A stretch of 64,000 bases of DNA from an uncultured Alphaproteobacteria bacterium (lineage in GTDB: Bacteria > Pseudomonadota > Alphaproteobacteria > RF32 > CAG-239), in NCBI GenBank assembly GCA_949297145.1, contig CASFQO010000002.1:186001-250000 (forward strand), in the 5' to 3' direction. Numbering within the stretch: position 1 is the first letter of the stretch; every line of letters begins with the position of its first letter. The notes beneath the pieces were generated by a model, which ran no database searches, was not told where the DNA came from, and saw only the letters and a list, made by a program, of their open reading frames with translations. Below, in pieces: positions 17,941-25,400 of this stretch. The position numbers and the translations under genes are program-made.

Positions 17941-18882
17941 ATGAAAGGAAGAATTGCTAATGTCATAATGACATTTATGACCTGCGTAGTTGTCTTGTGT
18001 GCGTGTAGCTCACCTCGTGAATCCTTAGGTAACGGTTTGTATTGCTATAAGGATAAGAGTACCAGTCTACTGGGGGTAAAAAACCAATCCGGAGACATCA
18101 TCATTCCGGCCTATGCCAAAAATATTGAGGCATACGAGGATGTGATAGTGTGCTATTCTCCGGAAGATAGAGGAATGGTGTATAAAACCGATGGAGCCCC
18201 GCTGTTTTATGAAGAATTTGATTATATCATTGACAATCATAAAATATTGCGCTGCTACCAACCTTATCGGATGTATTTATATGTTTATAACACCAACAAG
18301 CCCTTAGGCCCCATAGACCAATGTGTAGTGACCTATATGAACAACACTGTCATTTTGAGCAACAAATTCGGCGTTGACGTGTATAATTTATCTTCAGAAG
18401 AAACCAGAGAGATATTGTATAACACGCCCGTCGGAGAAACAAAGAGTGTATCGTGGTTAGAAGACAATCACCGTGTCTATACGGGGATGATGTACGGCGA
18501 GAATATTTATGCAGTACGGGAAGCAACCGGCGAAGACACCAAAACGGATGAAACCTACATAGAATGTTACACTCCGGAAAATCAAGCCGTTTTCGGAGAA
18601 GACAGCGGAGAATGTTGGACATTTTTGTTGTTGTCAAGCAAAAGACATTCGGCCAAGCTCTATGAAGCCCCGAAAGACAGTTGGATTGTATATGACAAAA
18701 GCAGAAATTGTGATTATTTGGTTATTCCGCAAGGATGGCGCAAGAAGATTTGCAATTTTGACGGAACGGAGATAAAGAAATTGAGCCTATGGGAATGGTT
18801 AAAATTTCGCCATCAGAGTCAAAAAATCGGCAAATTAGGCAAGCTGAAAGTTGTTTGTATCAATCATCTTTCAACCGATTGA
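17941..18882 (+). CDS. Putative lipoprotein, related to the 19459 product
   Basis: A 313-residue protein with a lipoprotein signal (hydrophobic 6-21, lipobox VLCAC with Cys22). After the signal, LLGVKNQSGDIIIPAYAKNIEAYEDVIVC resembles a WG-type repeat and aligns with the segment starting LLGVKDK in the 19459 product. The remainder is beta-rich and unrecognised. It should be anchored in the outer or inner membrane on the periplasmic side. No SD precedes the ATG. It is a single-gene unit with its own promoter and terminator. Confidence 0.7.
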   Translation: MKGRIANVIMTFMTCVVVLCACSSPRESLGNGLYCYKDKSTSLLGVKNQSGDIIIPAYAKNIEAYEDVIVCYSPEDRGMVYKTDGAPLFYEEFDYIIDNHKILRCYQPYRMYLYVYNTNKPLGPIDQCVVTYMNNTVILSNKFGVDVYNLSSEETREILYNTPVGETKSVSWLEDNHRVYTGMMYGENIYAVREATGEDTKTDETYIECYTPENQAVFGEDSGECWTFLLLSSKRHSAKLYEAPKDSWIVYDKSRNCDYLVIPQGWRKKICNFDGTEIKKLSLWEWLKFRHQSQKIGKLGKLKVVCINHLSTD

Positions 18883-18890
18883 GTAACACA

Positions 18891-18928
18891 AAAAAGCCCC
18901 TCTAAGCAAACGCTTAGAGGGGTTAAGT
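18891..18928. terminator. Strong bidirectional terminator
   Basis: A perfect 11-bp stem CCCCTCTAAGC / GCTTAGAGGGG (18897-18922) with loop AAAC; six A precede it (T run on the minus strand) and TTAAGTTT follows. It separates two convergent genes. Confidence 0.9.
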
Positions 18929-18950
18929 TTGTTAATCATACCGGCGAAAC

Positions 18951-19235
18951 TCAATCTTTTGAAGCCCCACTGGCCGTCATCGTTTCTGCGGTTGCATCAT
19001 CGGAAGCCGGTTTCGGTTCAGGAGCCGGTTCGGGAGCGGGTTTCGGAGCAGGTTCGGGGTCCGGCACAGGAGCGGGATCAGGAACGTAGGCTACCGCGTC
19101 ACGGTTTCCGAAGATTCGTTTTCGGGCTTGCTGAAATTTCTTTCTAACAAAATCGCGTTTTACAAACCCAACCACTGCGGCGGAGAGAGCAACCACTCCC
19201 AAAAGAGACGCCACGATAATTTCGTTTTTTTTCAT
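18951..19235 (-). CDS. Small membrane protein with a Pro/Glu/Ala-rich tail
   Basis: Ninety-four residues: one membrane segment (about 6-24), a very basic stretch (KRDFVRKKFQQARKR), then a repetitive PEPAPKPAPEPAPEP-type tail typical of proteins that span or extend through the periplasm, ending in a Thr/Ala/Ser-rich tip. The function is unknown. There is no SD; the leader is almost pure A/T and contains a short frame (ATG GCA TTT GTC TAA) ending 19 bases before the start. It is divergent from the 19459 lipoprotein gene. Confidence 0.65.
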   Translation of the reverse strand: MKKNEIIVASLLGVVALSAAVVGFVKRDFVRKKFQQARKRIFGNRDAVAYVPDPAPVPDPEPAPKPAPEPAPEPKPASDDATAETMTASGASKD

Positions 19236-19386
19236 AAGGCAAAAAAATTAAAAATTAGACAAATGCCATTACCGGATATGAAAAACAAGTCCTCATAATA
19301 AACCCAATAATAGCGAAACTTTGAATAGTTTAGAGGAAAGAAATAAGATGTCAATAACTTTTTTGTATATTTTGTACACTTTTATG

Positions 19387-19447
19387 TTGAAAAATAGAAA
19401 ATATGCACTATAATCACTTCCGACAACCAATTTTTATGAACCCTTAA
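19387..19447 (+). promoter_or_regulatory. Promoter and micro-ORF leader of the 19459 gene
   Basis: TTGAAA (19387-19392), 16-bp spacer, TATAAT (19409-19414). Twenty-one bases later lies the frame ATG AAC CCT TAA (19436-19447), then 11 bases and the gene's ATG. The stretch TTTTTATGAAC is identical to that before the 17941 gene. Confidence 0.55.
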
Positions 19448-19458
19448 ATTATAGAATT

Positions 19459-20196
19459 ATGAAAAAGTTATTATTCGGACTGATGGTGAGCTTTTTAGCA
19501 ATCATCGTCACAAGTTGTGGTTTCAAATCAGAAGAAACAAGTTTGTACGGTAACCTCGTATCATTTACGGCCCCCGGAGAAAACAAAGAGGATGTCCTGC
19601 TTGGTGTCAAAGACAAAGCAGCCGACAGAGTTATTGTAACGCCGGCGTATTACCAGAGCATCACGGCCGATGCCAATGTCATCATATGCCGTGTGAGTGA
19701 CACGAAGTTGGAAGTCTATCTCCACGATGGAGAACCCTTAGGAAATGGTAAATTTGATACCTTTACAAAAATGCCGCAGGGGAATATGTATTTAGGCACC
19801 AATTATGCCACCAATACATATTATTTCCCATCACAAGATTACATCGTCAGCACGAACGCCTATCTAACCGGGCTGAAACAGATTTTCTTGTGGATAGAAA
19901 GCGGTGAGTGGGATATCAGGAATTATGATGGGACAGAAGTTTGGAAAACACCGAAATTAGGTGAAGATGAACAGTGCTGGATCATCAAAGACACCAAAGC
20001 CCCGACCGAAACGTTCTACATTGCCATTTCAAAGAAGAAAGGTTATCCCGCTTGCACCCTGTATGATATGACAGGAAAAGAAGTTAAGAAGCTGAACGCA
20101 TCCAAATGGCGTATGGCCGAAAAGAAACTGAAAAACACCAAAGATTTAGGTGGAAAAGCAACTTATGCAGAATTTGAGAACATTAAAAAGTTCTGA
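19459..20196 (+). CDS. Putative lipoprotein, related to the 17941 product
   Basis: A 245-residue protein with an N-terminal hydrophobic segment (5-18) and a lipobox-like IVTSCG (Cys20), so probably a lipoprotein. LLGVKDKAADRVIVTPAYYQSITADANVIIC aligns with the equivalent region of the 17941 product, indicating an old duplication. The rest is beta-rich (NYDGTEVWKTPKLG, TLYDMTGKEVKKL). The function is unknown. There is no SD; the leader has the micro-ORF design described for its promoter. It is a single-gene unit with a terminator at 20217. Confidence 0.7.
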   Translation: MKKLLFGLMVSFLAIIVTSCGFKSEETSLYGNLVSFTAPGENKEDVLLGVKDKAADRVIVTPAYYQSITADANVIICRVSDTKLEVYLHDGEPLGNGKFDTFTKMPQGNMYLGTNYATNTYYFPSQDYIVSTNAYLTGLKQIFLWIESGEWDIRNYDGTEVWKTPKLGEDEQCWIIKDTKAPTETFYIAISKKKGYPACTLYDMTGKEVKKLNASKWRMAEKKLKNTKDLGGKATYAEFENIKKF

Positions 20197-20216
20197 TTTT
20201 CTGTGAACAACAAAAG

Positions 20217-20249
20217 AGCACCGGTCTATAAAGACCCGTGCTTTTTTTA
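20217..20249 (+). terminator. Terminator of the 19459 gene
   Basis: GCACCGGTCT and AGACCCGTGC form a 10-bp stem with one mismatch, loop ATAA, followed by seven T. Confidence 0.85.
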
Positions 20250-20252
20250 TAT

Positions 20253-20277
20253 AAAAAATCCCCCAAAGAGCAGGGGG
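20253..20277 (-). terminator. Terminator of tRNA-Ser
   Basis: On the minus strand CCCCC (20277-20273) pairs with GGGGG (20264-20260), followed by a run of six T just below. Confidence 0.75.
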
Positions 20278-20285
20278 CAAATAAA

Positions 20286-20377
20286 TGGCGGAGAGACAGG
20301 GATTTGAACCCTGGGTACCCGGAAAAGAGTACAATTGATTTCGAGTCAACCGCATTCGACCACTCTGCCATCTCTCC
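20286..20377 (-). tRNA. tRNA-Ser (anticodon CGA)
   Basis: A 92-base class II tRNA on the minus strand. The 5' end GGAGAGA (20377 downward) pairs with TCTCTCC near the 3' end, CCA is encoded at 20288-20286, the T-arm GGTTCAAATCC is present, and the anticodon loop CTCGAAA gives CGA, which reads UCG. The long variable arm is typical of serine tRNAs. A terminator follows directly. Confidence 0.95.
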
Positions 20378-20460
20378 AACAGAAAGGGAATATAACGGAA
20401 ATAAAATAAAAAGCAAGCAAAAAGCACAAATAACCGGAGTTTTCCCCCGAAAATATGACC

Positions 20461-21852
20461 TTATCGTTCCACCGATTGAGATAAAGACAAAACCGAAGTC
20501 CTACCTAACCCCCACTGATTAAGCTGCTGTAAAACCTCATCTTTTGCAATAAGCTTATCAACGCTGTTTTCGGGATATTTATCTATCATCTTTCCAAACC
20601 AAACCGCTACTTCGCCGAGTTTAAGTTGCTTTTGCCCAAATTTCAACGTTCCGTAATTCAAAATTTTATCTTCAGGAATGCCTTTGATATGCTTATAAAT
20701 ACGATCTTCCACAGCCATAGAATAAAGCGTCGGACCTAGTTCAGAAATATAACTGTCGTCAAAATTTGAGCTGACAAATAAAACTTCATCATCAGCGCGT
20801 TTATTATCCGAAGGTTTTTCGGCAGAAGCCGGCTTTTTCTGCATCACGTGTTGAAGTTCATGGATAAGTATAGCGCCGACCGGAGAAAAATCCCCGCCAT
20901 CAATATTACCGCGGTTATCGACGCCCAAACTTAATTCGAGCGTACTGCCGCGCCGATGCCAATAAGCAACGGCGTTTGCAAATCCGTCATCTTCTACAGT
21001 TGTCAAATACCATAAATTTTTATCGGTAATATCTTGTTGTTTCATCCAATTTTCCAAAACCCGCTTGCTCAGTTGGTTGGCTTGAGCGCTGTCTTGATAA
21101 GAAATCATAAATCTGTCGTTATTGTTATAAAGTTCATACGCAAATTTTCTGACACCGGCAAGGTTTTGTGCTTTTTTCTCCAAAGCCTCATAATCTTTAT
21201 AATATCGGCCAAACAACTCAAATTGCTCGTTGATAAGTCCATCGTCTTTTTCTAAAACTTTTTCATAATCATCGCCATAGCGAAGTAATTTTTCAAAATA
21301 AAGAAACGTCTTTAAGTTATTGTAATCACTAAGGTCAATCTCATCTTTAGTCCCTTTGACGCGAGACATCTGCGACAGCATCTTATAGGCCACAATCTCA
21401 TATTCTTTTTTCTGTTTATAGTTCAGAAGGGAGCTGTTCTGAATTTGCTTAGTAGCTTTAATACCGTTTTTAACAATTTCCCAAAAATTTTCCACATTTT
21501 CCGGACAGTGGTTAAAGTTAAAGTCCACCAACTCCGGCGGATTATTATGGATAATCATGTCATTAATTTCTTGTTGTGAGAAAGGTTCTTTTTCTTTAAG
21601 CGACATCAGATTATATTGTTCAACCACCTGTTGATAGATGGTCGTGTAGTTAACATCCGTAACCGAAGATTTTTCACCGGAATTTTGATTGTTTTTGGGC
21701 GAACAAGCCGAAAGCGTCATCGCCGAAGCGATTAAAAAAGGCGCCGCTTTTCTCATAATTCTGCGAGGAAGGACAAAAGGTTTAACATCTTTTTGTGTTG
21801 CAAAAACCTTAACTTTATTTGTCATAAAAGCGCTGTAAATATCTGCTTTCAT
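20461..21852 (-). CDS. Putative lipoprotein with HExxH metallopeptidase motif
   Basis: A 463-residue protein. HELQH at 331-335, in the context ILIHELQHVMQ, is a zinc-metallopeptidase HExxH motif. A lipobox-like MTLSAC (Cys50) suggests lipidation, but it lies after an unusually long N-region of about 33 residues. The first ATG is nevertheless preferred: AGAGGAGAG lies 8 bases before it, whereas the internal ATG at residue 33 has no SD. The region between is Lys/Glu-rich and helical. No family is recognised, and the third zinc ligand is not certain. It is co-directional with the small gene 14 bases upstream. Confidence 0.65.
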   Translation of the reverse strand: MKADIYSAFMTNKVKVFATQKDVKPFVLPRRIMRKAAPFLIASAMTLSACSPKNNQNSGEKSSVTDVNYTTIYQQVVEQYNLMSLKEKEPFSQQEINDMIIHNNPPELVDFNFNHCPENVENFWEIVKNGIKATKQIQNSSLLNYKQKKEYEIVAYKMLSQMSRVKGTKDEIDLSDYNNLKTFLYFEKLLRYGDDYEKVLEKDDGLINEQFELFGRYYKDYEALEKKAQNLAGVRKFAYELYNNNDRFMISYQDSAQANQLSKRVLENWMKQQDITDKNLWYLTTVEDDGFANAVAYWHRRGSTLELSLGVDNRGNIDGGDFSPVGAILIHELQHVMQKKPASAEKPSDNKRADDEVLFVSSNFDDSYISELGPTLYSMAVEDRIYKHIKGIPEDKILNYGTLKFGQKQLKLGEVAVWFGKMIDKYPENSVDKLIAKDEVLQQLNQWGLGRTSVLSLSQSVER

Positions 21853-21866
21853 AAAAAAACTCTCCT

Positions 21867-22133
21867 CTATCCGACAAAGACGACTTTAGCCAGTTTGCTG
21901 TTTGTGGCATAAAATTGATTATTTCTCTCAACCACAAAGAGATACCGATTTTTCTTCAAAGGCAACATCAGCTCCGGATGCACAAAATCAATCTTAAACG
22001 ATCCACCATCACTTTTAAGCACGGCGGATTGACTTTCTTCATTAACCTCTAAGCGCATATCCGCACAAAAACGCAAACCGGATTTTAGCTCCAGCAGCAC
22101 TTCACCAAATTCATTGAGTAAAAAGCATCCCAT
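21867..22133 (-). CDS. Hypothetical small protein
   Basis: Eighty-eight residues, no signal or membrane segment, beta-rich with alternating hydrophobic strands (YLFVVERNNQFYATN). AAGGA lies about 9 bases before the ATG, which supports a real gene. It is not recognised. It lies 14 bases before the HExxH lipoprotein gene and is probably co-transcribed with it. Confidence 0.6.
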   Translation of the reverse strand: MGCFLLNEFGEVLLELKSGLRFCADMRLEVNEESQSAVLKSDGGSFKIDFVHPELMLPLKKNRYLFVVERNNQFYATNSKLAKVVFVG

Positions 22134-22182
22134 GACCGTCGTCCTTTGTGCAATATCCTAAAACATACTCCGATTATACATC

Positions 22183-22219
22183 AAAAAACGAGGACACTCA
22201 ACAAAAAAAGTATCCTCGT
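22183..22219 (-). terminator. Terminator of the epimerase-like gene
   Basis: ACGAGGA and TCCTCGT (22188-22194 and 22213-22219) form a 7-bp stem; the minus-strand reading is followed by six T. Confidence 0.65.
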
Positions 22220-22247
22220 TTTCATTTTTTAAGAAAGCCAGTTTAAA

Positions 22248-23039
22248 TCAAGCGTTTATAAGTTTTTTCAAATACGTGATATCATCAAGCCACGGTTGAA
22301 CATCAGTAGGGATGCCATGACCGGTTTCCATGGTAATAAACGCGTCAGGGGAGGTATATTGCAAAACAAGCCTCTTCAAATCATAATTACCTTCGCCATA
22401 GTGCAGATGGGAATCATTGGTAGAGTGAACATCGCCGTCGCACAAGTGATACATATCCGGATGTAAATTGGCAAATGCCTGCAAAACTTCATAAATATCG
22501 CTGTTATAAGTATTTGCTCCACAAATAGCATGTGAAAAATCAAGACAAAAATGCGCCTTTGTTTCCTGAATAAAGCGTTTAATTTCTTCAGGTGTAATTC
22601 CATGGAGTTCGCGTTTCGTCTGTGAACAATATCCCGGGAGATTTTCAACCGTTAACCGACTATCGTTAAAAGCCTTAAATTGGCGCATACTTTCTTGCAA
22701 ATAACTTTCACCGCGATGCATTCCGGGGTGCAAGATAATGAATGGAGCATCGAGTAAATCCGCAAATTGTTGGGAAGATTTCAATCTCTGACGATTGTTT
22801 TCAAATTCCTCAGGGTTAGAAATATCCAAGAGTTGAATAGTATGCGGTGCATGAATAATCGTCTTAATACCGTCAAAGCGTTGTTTAACCTCAAGATGCG
22901 TTTCCTCAAACGTATCCGGCAGAGCAAAAAGCTCCAGATAATCAAAAAGTCCGTCTTTAAGGGCTTTTTCTGCAGAAACGACAAAATCTTTGTTTTTAAT
23001 AAAATCTTTAGACCATAATTTTAAACCAAAATGTCGCAT
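22248..23039 (-). CDS. Sugar phosphate isomerase/epimerase-like TIM barrel
   Basis: A 263-residue protein of the AP_endonuc_2 (xylose isomerase-like) superfamily. Likely metal ligands appear in the usual order: IIHAPHT, IILHPGMH, LTVENLPG (Glu), CLDFSHA (Asp and His), MYHLCDGDVHS and the late METGHG (Glu). Enzymes of this fold isomerise sugars or nick abasic DNA; the short length and lack of a long Endo IV C-terminus favour the sugar side, but the substrate is unknown. GGAGG precedes the ATG. It is a single-gene unit. Confidence 0.75.
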   Translation of the reverse strand: MRHFGLKLWSKDFIKNKDFVVSAEKALKDGLFDYLELFALPDTFEETHLEVKQRFDGIKTIIHAPHTIQLLDISNPEEFENNRQRLKSSQQFADLLDAPFIILHPGMHRGESYLQESMRQFKAFNDSRLTVENLPGYCSQTKRELHGITPEEIKRFIQETKAHFCLDFSHAICGANTYNSDIYEVLQAFANLHPDMYHLCDGDVHSTNDSHLHYGEGNYDLKRLVLQYTSPDAFITMETGHGIPTDVQPWLDDITYLKKLINA

Positions 23040-23188
23040 AAAAGCCTCCTACATATCTAAAAATCATATAAGGAATACGGCTAAGAGATAAAAAAATCAA
23101 GCAAAAACCATAAAATCACGAAAAAAAACTTGACTAAAAATAAACAGCGGTGTTAGAAAAAGTACGCAAAATAATTATTTTAGGTAAC

Positions 23189-23206
23189 TTCTCTCCAAGG
23201 AGAGAA
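23189..23206 (+). promoter_or_regulatory. Palindrome covering a Shine-Dalgarno sequence
   Basis: TTCTCTCC (23189-23196) and GGAGAGAA (23199-23206) are perfect complements around AA. The right arm is the SD of the ATG at 23208, so in RNA the hairpin would hide it. It lies 26 bases before the 23233 start. A possible -35 box TTGACT is at 23130-23135 with a poor -10. Confidence 0.55.
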
Positions 23207-23207
23207 A

Positions 23208-23273
23208 ATGTATAATTTAAAATTTTACAATTATGTTAGTATGTTACACACATCGTCTTGGCGTGATAGATGA
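23208..23273 (+). CDS. Possible 21-codon leader ORF overlapping the next gene
   Basis: ATG at 23208 with the strong site AAGGAGAG just upstream opens a 21-codon frame (starting MYNLKFYNYV) that ends at 23273, 41 bases inside the next gene in another frame. It may be a leader peptide whose translation controls the gene at 23233, which has no SD. There is no protein-level evidence. Confidence 0.35.
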   Translation: MYNLKFYNYVSMLHTSSWRDR

Positions 23274-23886
23274 CGCCGCATTAAAATCACTGTTTTACCA
23301 AAAGGTAAGTGATAAAGTATCCAAAATCGACAAATTACCAGAGGAAACCAAGCAGCAACTGTTGCAAGAATTATCCGAAGGAAGCAATGATGCGAATAAC
23401 ATCAATTTCAGTACAACCTTAAAGCTGGATTATCACGACATTTGCCGTCTGCTGGAGAGTATTACCGATGAGTTGCAGTCCTCAAACTTGTTTCAATGTG
23501 TAAAAGACACTCTGAAAGCAGAAATAGAAACAAAAAAGCTGACACTCGGAAAGGCTCTATCAACGATAGAAAAGATATACGCCGGCACATTATTGGATAA
23601 AGGTAAAACACTGATAAAAAATTGTAATTACGGGTTTAATCCGGCAACAATCAAAGAAACATTGCAAAAAGCAGCCCATCATAAGGTGGATGCGGATATC
23701 AGAAAAATGCCGTTGAGCTTTAATATGCAATACTTCACGCTGGAACACGGTTCTCGAAAATTAATAGAACCGCACATCTTACAAGAGATGTTTTTACTGC
23801 GCTATTTCAGTACGTTAAAGACGTATACAGAAGCGAATGTCTTAAAAGATGATACCGTAAAAGAGGCTTTTAAAGCCTACGTTTAA
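23233..23886 (+). CDS. Hypothetical protein
   Basis: A 217-residue cytosolic protein, mostly helical and Lys/Leu-rich, with no motif I recognise. The ATG at 23233 has no SD and sits in the AT-rich sequence ACAATTATG, as in the other SD-less genes here. A short frame with a strong, hairpin-covered SD starts 25 bases upstream and overlaps this gene. It is a single-gene unit with a terminator at 23905. Confidence 0.6.
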   Translation: MLVCYTHRLGVIDDAALKSLFYQKVSDKVSKIDKLPEETKQQLLQELSEGSNDANNINFSTTLKLDYHDICRLLESITDELQSSNLFQCVKDTLKAEIETKKLTLGKALSTIEKIYAGTLLDKGKTLIKNCNYGFNPATIKETLQKAAHHKVDADIRKMPLSFNMQYFTLEHGSRKLIEPHILQEMFLLRYFSTLKTYTEANVLKDDTVKEAFKAYV

Positions 23887-23904
23887 TCATCAAAAGAAAG
23901 AAAA

Positions 23905-23936
23905 AGCCTTACTCAAAACGAGTAGGGCTCTTTTTA
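23905..23936. terminator. Terminator between convergent genes
   Basis: AGCCTTACTC and GAGTAGGGCT form a 10-bp stem (one G:T) with loop AAAAC, followed by CTTTTT; A-rich sequence upstream also suits the minus strand. Confidence 0.8.
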
Positions 23937-23954
23937 TAGGTTAAGAGTAAGGAT

Positions 23955-24479
23955 TCATTCGGGCTTACCGAACGCATTTTCACCTTGATCACCTTTAATA
24001 AAGGCAAAAAAGATAATTTTATAGGTCGGAATAAATAACCACCAGCCGGATTTTCCAAAATCATGCACACGCCGGATAATTATGGTTATTCCGGGGATAA
24101 AGGTCAGTTTACTAATCCAAGACAGAGAGATAAGCAATTTTTCAAAGTCATCACAGCGCACATAAAACCAATAAAAGCACAACATATTAAGCATTAAAGT
24201 TAACAAAGTAAGCGCCCAAAATTCCCTTCTGCTTGCCCGACCTTTGATAGAAAAATAGCACAAAAACAAAGATTTATACATGTAATAAAAAATGGAGTAT
24301 TCACCGCTGTAACGTGCTGTTTTTCGAAGAAAAAGTCGTTTCCAAAGAGCAGGGGCTTTCTTAGAAGCAGGTTGATTGCTCGTAGCAGAATCAGAGCGGG
24401 CAGCAAGTTTTATCCTTTTTTCAAGGATATTTTCTTCACGAGCCGTAAGAGGCTTAGAATTAGTACTTTTTTCTTCCAT
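23955..24479 (-). CDS. DUF805 membrane protein
   Basis: A 174-residue protein. The N-terminal 50 residues are charged and cytosolic. The DUF805 domain follows with its hallmarks: SIKGRASRREFWAL, IIRRVHDFGKSGWWLFIP and the closing KGDQGENAFG, with about four membrane segments. The function of DUF805 is unknown. AGAAAGG precedes the ATG. It stands at the edge of a 0.9-kb gene-free region. Confidence 0.85.
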   Translation of the reverse strand: MEEKSTNSKPLTAREENILEKRIKLAARSDSATSNQPASKKAPALWKRLFLRKTARYSGEYSIFYYMYKSLFLCYFSIKGRASRREFWALTLLTLMLNMLCFYWFYVRCDDFEKLLISLSWISKLTFIPGITIIIRRVHDFGKSGWWLFIPTYKIIFFAFIKGDQGENAFGKPE

Positions 24480-24861
24480 AATTAAACCTTTCTAAACCAA
24501 CATAACAAAAATTACTTAAGATGAAGTAAAATCAGAACTAAAAAAGGAGCTCAAGAAAACACAAATGATTTTGGGATAATTGTAAAAATCACGTCGTATT
24601 ATGAAGGACATTGTAGAAGAGAAAACTTTAAGCGGTCTAAAACTAGAACAGATAAATACTAAACTGAATTATGGAATATAGTGCAAGACAGATAACAGCG
24701 CAAGAGAATAAAATTTTTTTTTGAACTCAATAAAATATGGAAGCTGTTATTTCCGGCCGGTCAAATAGAAGAACCGGATTTTATTTTCTATAACGAAATT
24801 GCGTTTGCACATTAGTTTTGAACGAAGTTTCATTTTATTGAAGTATATCTTAATCTTGCTT

Positions 24862-25026
24862 GAGCAGATTTTTAGGATTTATGGTAGCGACCGATATTTC
24901 TAGAAAATTTATGATAGCAGCAGATTTCTAAAAATTTTATGATAGTGAACGATTTCTAGGAATTTTATTTGTGGCAGATTTTTAGGAATTTTATTTGTGG
25001 CAGATTTTTAGGAATTTTATATAGTG
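24862..25026 (+). repeat. Degenerate tandem repeat, six copies of 26-31 bp
   Basis: Copies begin at about 24862, 24889, 24920, 24948, 24974 and 25000. The last two are identical over GCAGATTTTTAGGAATTTTA; earlier ones drift in sequence and length, each keeping GAT(A)TTYTAG and an AT-rich tail ending in AGTG, AGC or TGTG. No coding frame runs through it. Confidence 0.8.
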
Positions 25027-25103
25027 TCTGAGCCCCCTTTTTATGAACACATCTTGTCGCATAATATATATTATGTATACTAAAGTCACAAAGAGGGGGC
25101 AGA
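25027..25103. repeat. Imperfect inverted arms around a 16-bp palindrome
   Basis: The left arm 25027-25046 (TCTGAGCCCCCTTTTTATGA) and right arm 25086-25103 (complement TCTGCCCCCTCTTTGTGA) are largely complementary; between them CATAATATATATTATG (25060-25075) is a perfect palindrome. It begins where the tandem repeat ends. It could be a small non-autonomous element, a cruciform or a structured RNA. Confidence 0.5.
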
Positions 25104-25322
25104 TAACTGTTTTTAAAGCACCTTAAATAAAACGCAAAATAACCGTGTAACTTAAGGATATCAAGGCTTACACAATATAAAGACAATAATTTTAAGCGCG
25201 CTCAGAACGAGCTCAATAGATTTTAATGATAAAATATACGACAACGCGCTTATAAATTATCTAGAACTAGCCAAAGCACCAATAAAATCTTGCTTCAAGA
25301 TGCATCCCATCACAAACAACAA

Positions 25323-25352
25323 GAAAAAAGCTCCGAATAATTATCCGAAGCT
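25323..25352 (-). terminator. Terminator of the kdsB / phosphatase operon
   Basis: On the minus strand AGCTTCGGATAA pairs with TTATTCGGAGCT (two G:T pairs), followed by a run of six T. Confidence 0.8.
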
Positions 25353-25400
25353 AAAATAAGATAATATTCTAAAGTTTAATGTTTCTAAAAACCGTAAACT

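Larger units (their letters stand above)
24480..25400. other. Gene-free accessory stretch, 921 bases
   Basis: No convincing gene. It holds a 26-residue frame at 24601-24681 with no SD that could be a gene remnant, a degenerate tandem repeat (24862-25026), a pair of imperfect inverted arms around a palindrome (25027-25103), and the terminator of the histidine phosphatase gene (25323-25352). Its base composition is more AT-rich than the neighbouring genes. Confidence 0.6.

Noticed and set aside
20238..20522. Frame covering the tRNA-Ser region
   Set aside because: It overlaps a well-formed tRNA gene and its terminator; there is no start signal.
24862..25026. Tandem repeats considered as a CRISPR array
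   Set aside because: The copies adjoin directly without unique spacers, they drift in sequence, and no cas gene is nearby.
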